A stretch of 64,000 nt of DNA from assembly GCF_963576545.1 (NCBI RefSeq), contig NC_083655.1, forward strand, positions 19,266,204 to 19,330,203, in the 5' to 3' direction. The notes beneath the pieces were generated by a model. That model saw only the letters and a program-made list of their open reading frames with translations. It did no database searches and was not told where the DNA came from. A program made the position numbers and the translations under genes. Below, piece by piece: positions 57,471 through 64,000 of the stretch. Source of the DNA: Limanda limanda. Its lineage: Eukaryota; Chordata; Actinopteri; Pleuronectiformes; Pleuronectidae. Within the stretch, counting starts at the first letter, position 1. Each line of letters begins with the position of its first letter.

Positions 57471-57474
57471 CTGA

Positions 57475-57575
57475 TTACTGGTTTGGAAATAGTAACGCGT
57501 TAGATTACTCGTTACTGAAAAAATGGGTCAGATTAGAGTAACGCGTTACTAAGTAGCGCGTTACCGGCATAACTG
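57475..57575. mobile_element. hAT-type terminal relic
   Basis: 'agtaacgcgttagattactcgttac' and 'agtaacgcgttactaagtagcgcgttacc' are the characteristic end words of a widespread fish hAT MITE family. Termini and TSD are not found. Confidence 0.5.
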
Positions 57576-57984
57576 CACGTAAACAAACACACGTGAGCAC
57601 ACACCAACAGCCACACAGAGAGTGAACTGAGGGAGAGAGAGGGCTGCCTATAAAGCAGACGAAGATAACGTAAACGTTAGCCCCGCAGCCTAAACACCGC
57701 CGACCGCCCCACGTAGCCTACTCCTTAAGCCTTGCGACGTGATTATTTTGTTATTTAACCGATGCATTCATGATCGTTACATCCCTACCAGTGCCCGGTG
57801 TAGACCGGTGTAGACAGCGAGCAGTGTTCCTCACAGCGGCAGATTCTTCGGACCGAAGGACCTTATTGGCCAACAGACCTGGCTGTTTGCTGCATGGACA
57901 TGCAGGTTTTCCGTCTGCTTCTTGTGGCGCATTCGGGCCCGCGTCATCAAGGCATGTGAATGTAAATGTATATAACTTACCGAA

Positions 57985-58000
57985 TCCATTGCTTTGGTAA
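57985..58000 (-). other. Possible first exon at the right end of the IS3EU-like element
   Basis: On the minus strand 'caaagcaatggattcggtaagttat' places an ATG three codons before a good donor (GTAAGT). It could be a short first exon of a minus-strand transcript that includes the SAM-like exon at 56400-56594. Confidence 0.25.
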
Positions 58001-58173
58001 ACAAAAACTCACGTGCGTGCGCGGAGGCAGTAGATTGTAAGTCTGCTTGTAAATAAAGTTTCTTCAAAAAAACACCGCGGATGGGAACGAGGGGGTGGGG
58101 CATTGGAGGAAGGCGGGATGATTTGAATGTGATGTAATTCTCAAATGCAACAAAGGTAAGAGTCCCTTTAAAT

Positions 58174-58500
58174 TTCAGAATTCTGAGAAAAAAGTCAGAA
58201 TTCTGAGTTTAAAGTCAGAATTCTGAGATTAAAGTCAGAATTCTGAGAAAAAAGTCAGAATTCTGAGAAAAAAGTCAGAATTCTGACTTTAAACTCAGAA
58301 TTCTGAGAAAAAAGTCAGAATTCTGACTTTAAACTCAGAATTCTGAGAAAAAAGTCAGAATTCTGAGAAAAAAGTAAGAATTCTGAGTTTAAAGTCAGAA
58401 TTCTGAGAAAAAAGTCAGAATTCTGAGAAAAAAGTCAGAATTCTGACTTTAAACTCAGAATTCTGAGAAAAAAGTCAGAATTCTGAGTCTAAACTCAGAA
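58174..58500. repeat. Right subterminal array of TCAGAATTCTGA palindromes
   Basis: Sixteen copies of (T)CAGAATTCTGA (one with TAAG) at a strict 20-bp period. Spacers alternate irregularly among GAAAAAAG, GTTTAAAG and CTTTAAAC types. It is the inverted counterpart of the left array. Confidence 0.95.
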
Positions 58501-58559
58501 CTCACGTATTTTTTCCACAGTGGCCCTAATCCTTTTCCGTACAATGGCGCCAAGGTCAT

Positions 58560-60340
58560 GTAAGAGAGACTCTCATTTTATTGTGACGAGAGACTGATAA
58601 GGAAGCTGATTTGCAGTCACTCAAGCATGACGTTTCTGACAAAGAGGAATGATAACAAATCGCTGGAGTTATTTTTTTCCAGAGTTTTTGGGTCGGTAGA
58701 CATGCCAGATACCCAAATTAACGTGTAGAAGCACTAAAAGTGGAATTTTTATAATATGTCCCATTTAAAGATTCATTGTGAGGTTTTAACATAGCATAAG
58801 CATAACATCAAGATACTTGACTATAAGGATTTGATTCTCTTCTGTAAAATCAAATACAACATATATACAACATCAATTATGTATAAAAAAATCTGTATTT
58901 TTCAAGGGAAAACATTGCGGCTGACAAATATATTGATAAACACTCCAAACATGCTTAAATTATGATGTGTTTAAAATGTATAAACGGATTATATATGCTG
59001 CATATGAATGCTGGTCTGGTTTACTAAGACATCAAATTTAAATCACCTAAAAAACTGTTTTTAATTGCAATATCAGATGTGTGGTTTGGGCTGGGAGTAT
59101 GGAAGGGAAAAATAAATATATTGTTTAATATTTGACCTCAAGGTATTCAGGGCTTTACTCTGCATTTGGGGCCAAAATCTCAGTTTGATTTATTTTATTG
59201 AAAACCTAAAAAGAAGGGATTGTGATTAGGATTATTCCAAACTACCACATCAACACATACAAATCCAGTTAACTATACAAGGTAATATTGGGGAAAAATA
59301 TGAAAATGTTCAATGGAAATACCTGAGTAAAGAGAAGTGTCTTGACAAAATTTGAATTCCCGGCGAAAATCCAATTTAGCGGATCCAGGACACTTGCTGG
59401 AGGAAGCATGGCTGTGGAGATCAGTGTATTCAGCCTTAATTGAAAAGAAAAATTACTGTTTGCGAAAAAAGAGAACTACCTCCAAATGCAATCTTTAGAG
59501 AAACCTCTTTGATTCAAATTGACTGAATCAGATGGATAGGAAACATTCTCAGGACACTACATTGTGCTAATTTTCTCTGTCTCCTTTTAATTTAAGGGGT
59601 GACTGCATGTAAATCCCTAATACAATATAAACATCAATTCATATTGGTCTGTGTGTTGACATCCTGAAAATCTTACTCTTATTCTCCATATTCCCTGCTG
59701 AAATTTAAAGATTAATCTGCTTCTGCCATTTTTATACTTAAAACAAAATCAGGGAAGCAGATTGTTTTATTCATTTCTGTAACCAAGACTTTGTTTCCAG
59801 AGCTCTTGAATTGCCCCAAATCACCATCACTCGACTGCCTCCAGCTGATACAAGATGCCCCACCAGGAAACTTATAAGAATTACAAAATACGAGCAAATT
59901 TCACCCATTTTGTCCATCCTGTGCTGTAGGGTTGACTTCCAAGTGTCACTGCTTATTTTTACCTAGCCTATTGCCTGACCTTCCCTCTCCACACACAGCT
60001 TTTCTTGGCTGCTGACCAGTTGTTGTTGTTGACTGTCCCCGGGGCCACGCTGCAGTCGAAGCCCAGTTGAGCAGTTTCTCTCAGGGCTACAAAGCTGGAG
60101 AGCTGGAGCTGCCTTCAGCTGGAGCAGCCCCAGTCTCTCTTTTTAGAATTCAACAGAAGATGGTTTTCTTTTTCTATGGACATCATTTTAACATTTTGTT
60201 GTATAAGATCGTATAAATTCAATTTACTTAAAAAACATTTATAACCTGGTTGCCTTAGAGAACTATAGCTCCTCAATGCTTAAGCATTTTAAGATAATTA
60301 CAATCAGTTTGTTTCTTTGTAAATTTTTACCGATGATGGG
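58560..60340. other. No gene recognised
   Basis: AT-rich sequence with only short frames. The right part of the repeat split by the IS3EU-like element starts it. Confidence 0.45.
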
Positions 60341-60344
60341 GAGG

Positions 60345-60760
60345 TGGTCACCAACCCCTCCTGCTGAAGATTAGGCCTCCCATCGGGCCCCCGCATGAGT
60401 CTGGCGCGGCTCCCAGTGGACAAACTCTTGTCTCCGCGCTGCCCGCGTTACGCGTGCGTCAGGGCTTCCGTGCAGGTGTGGGAGGATCTCCTCGCGAGAC
60501 CTCTCCCCAGTGCTGGCTGCCCCCCGCGGGGCACATTTCCTCCGTGGCGCTAGGTCGGCTTGGAAAGGCTGGGGGCGAGAGGATTGAAGACCACACCGAG
60601 AAAGGTTTCACAAAGGCGTCTGCATTTTGGGGGGACGAAGGCGGGCCGAAGCCTTGCCTGCGACAGCCCCAGCCGCAGAGACACGGGGGTCTCCGAGTGA
60701 TGGAAAAGCGACCCTCAGTCTTCAATTGGCTCAGGCTCCGAAGTCAGAGTCACGAGTCAG
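60345..60760. other. Unexplained GC-rich island
   Basis: A sharp rise in G+C and CpG with words such as 'cgcgctgcccgcgttacgcgtgcgtcag' and 'gccccccgcggggcac'. Two opposed open frames (128 and 88 codons) result from the composition. I could not match it to 18S, 5.8S or 28S rRNA or to a known gene. Possible explanations are a GC-rich repeat, a ribosomal spacer fragment or a CpG island. Confidence 0.4.
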
Positions 60761-60884
60761 TGTGTGTGTTTTGTATTTATTTTTATTCATTTAAGTATAG
60801 TGTAAACTTTTGTTACCAGTTATATTATTCAAAGTTTTAAGTTAAAAAGTGTTTTGTATTTATTTATATTTAAAATCTACCGTT

Positions 60885-60950
60885 TAGTCACCGATATCGT
60901 TTCAAAAGTATCGGTTAAGCACAAAACCAAACGATACCCATTACTACTGA
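60885..60950. mobile_element. Relic related to the 26.2-kb hAT MITE
   Basis: 'caccgatatcgtttcaaaagtatcggttaagcacaaaaccaaacgatacc' resembles the subterminal 'gaaccgatacc..cgatacctttcgatac' of the element at 26188. Confidence 0.35.
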
Positions 60951-60959
60951 AGATTGTAA

Positions 60960-63780
60960 AAACTTTATGGATGGACAGTGGCCATGGTCATAGTGTTTGT
61001 GCGGCAGAGAGCGAGGCAGAGAGCACTGTACTCCTGTCGGTTTCAGTTTAAAAAATCAATGCGCGATCCTGTGATTGAGTTATCAGCATTTACTGCAGGA
61101 TGCTGAACTGCAAACACACATATTCTGTATCTGCATACACAGCACTGTCTTCCAGTGAAGGGCTGTTTGAATTAAAGGGGATGGCAAAATAGGTAGTTTA
61201 TTATTAAGGGGCATTTTTTGGGGATTTTGGTTTGGAGTAGGACATACATACTTCTGGGGCAAAACTCTCTGCAAGCAGATTTTGAAAAGTTTTACTTTTT
61301 GGGTGCCAGGTAACTTCTTTAGAGGTTGAACACATTGAGCTGCTGAACAAAGCGTAAAGTCTTTTTGATGCACTTGGGGTAGTGTGGGGTAAAATCGGAG
61401 TCTGAAAAGGAGAGAGAGGGCCTGAGGCAGGTGGGTCAGATCATCCATCACCACACTTCCTTCTACGACAATCCCACCTCTTTCATGATCCAACTCCCAC
61501 CGGAGTTTGACTGTACCATACCTTGTCAGTCTGACAGAGCAATAAACGGACTGACAACAAGAGGAGATGCCAGTGAGATAACGCTGTGTCATCCACCAAA
61601 AGGTCCCGACAACAGTTTGTAATGAAGTGTTACACAACTTAAACTGCACTCAAAGTAGTTATATTAGTTTTCCCTTTAGCGCCCGTTGAAGAAAAACCCA
61701 ACTCCTCCCTGCACTCACAGGAGCTGACAGTGACTTGACAGCTATCAGCACAGGAGAAGACAGCAGCAAGGATTCAAGATTATATCTAACGTTAGATTTT
61801 TTATCATCAGTTCTTTTCAGTTTATGTCATCTCATAAATGGATAATGCCCTGTTTTAGCTGACATTAGTTTTAGACTCTAAAAAGATATCCAATTGTAAA
61901 ACACTGAACGTAAAATATAAAAGGGTCTTGAGAATTAGGAGCAGACAGTCTTGCTTAATGGCTTTAAATGAAATCAATAACTATGCATCTGCAGTATTCA
62001 CAACAGATCAGGTTACTTTGTGAGCGGATAGTGGAGGACCCCCTACCAACCCACTCACAGAAGAACAACCTTTACTTGTGATGCGAAAATCACCACTTAA
62101 TTTACCTTTGTTAACGTGTATTTTTCGAAATTGTAACATCATCCTCTGAACTAGCTGACTTGACGCACTGAGAAAAAAGGAATAGTGCGGCAGGAATTTT
62201 TGGATTTGGTGTCTGATGTATGGACTCTACGTGGACAGAATAAAACTACCAGGTAGAACTGCAATGCGCCATCAATTCACCTTATACATAAGCAAGTGCA
62301 CAAGCTGTCATACATTTTTTTCTTCCCTTGTAAGATGTACAACGCATGTGTCTAAATGTGCAGCCCTGTAGAGCAGATGACCGGAAAGAATAGGAAAGGA
62401 CAGGAGGAGATGACATGAAAGGAAAGGGACAGGGACAGAAGGACTAAATGGGCAAAGGAGATAGGACAGGAGGACAGAGAAGGAGGCATGAGATTAAAGG
62501 AAGGAGGAGTTTGGATTCAGGGGGGGGGGGGCGACACTTGCATGTCCAGAGCGTCTCTTCCTGTGACTGAACACAACATATGAGACAGAGCATCTAAGTC
62601 AAGCTATTTTATCACTTTAATGTAACAGTATTATGTGTTTGTGATGTTAGACTATTTTACCACAAGGCACAGCAACAATACAACATGACATCCAGGGCGG
62701 TAGTGCCTAGTGATTATCTGTCACTCAAAGAGCGCAGGGAGGGTGTAGTAATGCATCACCATCAACTCAACAATGGCAGGAGAGGCCATGCTTTTAATGA
62801 CGAGATTTCTCAGCCACATATCACTCATAGTTTTATGAGCTCAGCTGCGACTCACTCAGACACACGGTATGCTAGAGATTTTGAGTTTAAACTAGGGAGC
62901 AAAGTGCATCTGATCTGTCGTGTAGTTCTTTGAAAACCAGACGTGCAGTAAGCTCGGGAAAAAAAAAAGGTTCCTGTGCATGCAGTGATGGATTTCTGTG
63001 AGCTCATATCGTGTCCCTCCTTTCCTGGCAACAACGTAAGTTAGAGGGTTGCCATCGACTGAAAGAACAGGGCATGGACATAAATCAGAAGGGGCACTTG
63101 TAAGTGTCCAAGAAACATGGATATCTGCAAGTCCCTGTGTGGCCAGAGCCTCTTGTGTGGGCCTCTGGAGATAAACGACCTGTGCCGGCCGAGCCCTCAC
63201 TGACCGGCGTGCTAAGAGATGCAGCAAAATCAAGGAAGTAGAGGATCACCTGAAGATGTGGTGAACTAGTAGCAGGGTTTATAACATGTAGGTAGAAGTA
63301 TGTGTCACACACATACACACACACACACACGCAAACACACTAAAGATTATGTAAGAATAAAATATTCAACACAAACATAAACAGAAGATTATGTAAGAAT
63401 AAAATGTACAATACAACTATCAAATGATGAATATAAGTGATTATTCATTAAAGAAAGCTCAAGTAAAAGCTATCATGTTACCAAAATTAATTTAAAAACT
63501 AGATTAACAAGACGGGTATTTAACTAAATGAAAATACCAATAGAACACTATTCATTCGAAAATGCAGTGTGTTCCACAGTTTATGGCCATTCAGTCAGAA
63601 AGTGTTTCGCAGTGTAGAATCTTTGGAATTGGCCTTGGAAAATAAAATGAAATAAAGTCTTTGATATAGGGAGAACCAAGGCCATTTAAATCTTTATAGA
63701 ATAGTAAAAGACCTAGTAAAAGCGATTCTGAATGATACAGGTGCCCACTGTGATGTGATGAGCTGTCAGGTAATGTGATC
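60960..63780. other. No gene recognised
   Basis: Includes a G-homopolymer (62521-62531) and a CA microsatellite at about 63306-63330. The 188-codon antisense frame at 61083-61649 has no recognisable domain. Confidence 0.4.
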
Positions 63781-63782
63781 CA

Positions 63783-63960
63783 TTGTTCAAGATTCAAGAT
63801 TCAAGATTTTTATTATCGAAAGCGCAACAATAACATTAAGCAGTCGCTGGCAATGAAATGCTTGAGTCACAGGCTCTCTTCTAGCAATGCTCGAGTAATT
63901 ACAACCACAAAAAATTAAAGAGAAATAGTATAAAATAGAATATCAAAAATTTAAAATAGA
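63783..63960. repeat. 'Attcaagattcaagattttta' repeat fragment
   Basis: Tandem ATTCAAG words followed by 'atttttattatcgaaagcgcaacaataacattaagcag' match the 3' end of a common fish LINE-type repeat (attcaagatttttattgtca). The window then ends in an (AT)n run. Confidence 0.45.
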
Positions 63961-64000
63961 AAATAAAATGTATATATCTAAAAATATATATATATATATA

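Larger units (their letters stand above)
53526..58541. mobile_element. IS3EU-like DNA transposon, 5.0 kb, TSD CAATGG
   Basis: Terminal inverted repeats of about 52 bp start TACGGAAGAGGATTAGGGCC (left) and TACGGAAAAGGATTAGGGCC (right, inward). The 6-bp duplication CAATGG lies at 53520-53525 and 58542-58547. Six-bp TSDs and TAY termini are, to my knowledge, features of the eukaryotic IS3EU superfamily, whose transposase has a retroviral-type integrase core, and such exons are present here. Inside each TIR lies an array of 20-bp-spaced palindromes. The interior contains transposase exons, a SAM-like exon in inverse orientation, a coiled-coil gene end, a SINE and a hAT relic, so it has been rearranged. 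Confidence 0.85.

Noticed and set aside
57985..58103. 90-codon minus-strand frame at the right end of the IS3EU-like element
   Set aside because: No domain recognised. Only the short ATG-plus-donor context was kept, as a low-confidence first exon.
61083..61649. 188-codon antisense frame
   Set aside because: No domain or homology recognised, and the composition resembles non-coding surroundings. Not strong enough to list as a gene.

Overview
The window looks like a repeat-rich, gene-poor stretch of a teleost fish genome. It is AT-rich vertebrate-style DNA carrying fish-type L2 LINEs, tRNA-derived SINEs, hAT, Tc1/IS630, Harbinger-like and IS3EU-like DNA transposons, LTR-element pieces and CA/CT microsatellites. 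I see no prokaryotic gene organisation, no CRISPR array, no stand-alone RNA gene and no multi-exon host gene that I can name.

Layout. 1-11 kb: mostly unannotatable DNA with an old plus-strand LINE (about 6.5-8.65 kb) and a Harbinger-like MITE. 11.5-12.8 kb: a hAT element with an 8-bp target-site duplication (TSD) and a decayed BED/GTF2IRD2-type transposase. 14.4-19.1 kb: a solo LTR-like repeat, an L2 3' fragment, and a second hAT holding a transposase C-terminus and a GC-rich minisatellite. 19-26 kb: no gene recognised. 26.2-28.8 kb: two further hAT-type elements, one with a nested MITE and one carrying a broken histone H3 sequence. 30.7-33.7 kb: a minus-strand L2 LINE with an open reverse-transcriptase frame. 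34-44 kb: mostly empty apart from small relics.

45-58.5 kb is the most structured part. A Tc1/IS630-type element (45642-47801) sits in an LTR-like sequence whose neighbour is a tRNA-Leu primer-binding site. Next comes an intact, intronless, full-length copy of rab3gap1 (minus strand). Its 5' end runs directly into a retroelement leader, a perfect tRNA-Pro primer-binding site and an LTR-like segment. This is the expected arrangement for a host mRNA captured by an LTR retroelement and reverse transcribed with it. A plus-strand Gypsy-type pol relic follows, then a 5-kb IS3EU-like transposon (53526-58541) with a 6-bp TSD, TAC termini, and long arrays of a 20-bp-spaced palindrome just inside both ends.

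58.6-64 kb holds no recognised gene, one unexplained GC-rich island (60.35-60.75 kb) and repeat relics.

The only host-type protein-coding gene I can support is the rab3gap1 retrocopy. Its frame is fully open, so it is either young or maintained, but expression cannot be judged from sequence. Everything else with coding character belongs to mobile elements or is a host fragment carried by them.
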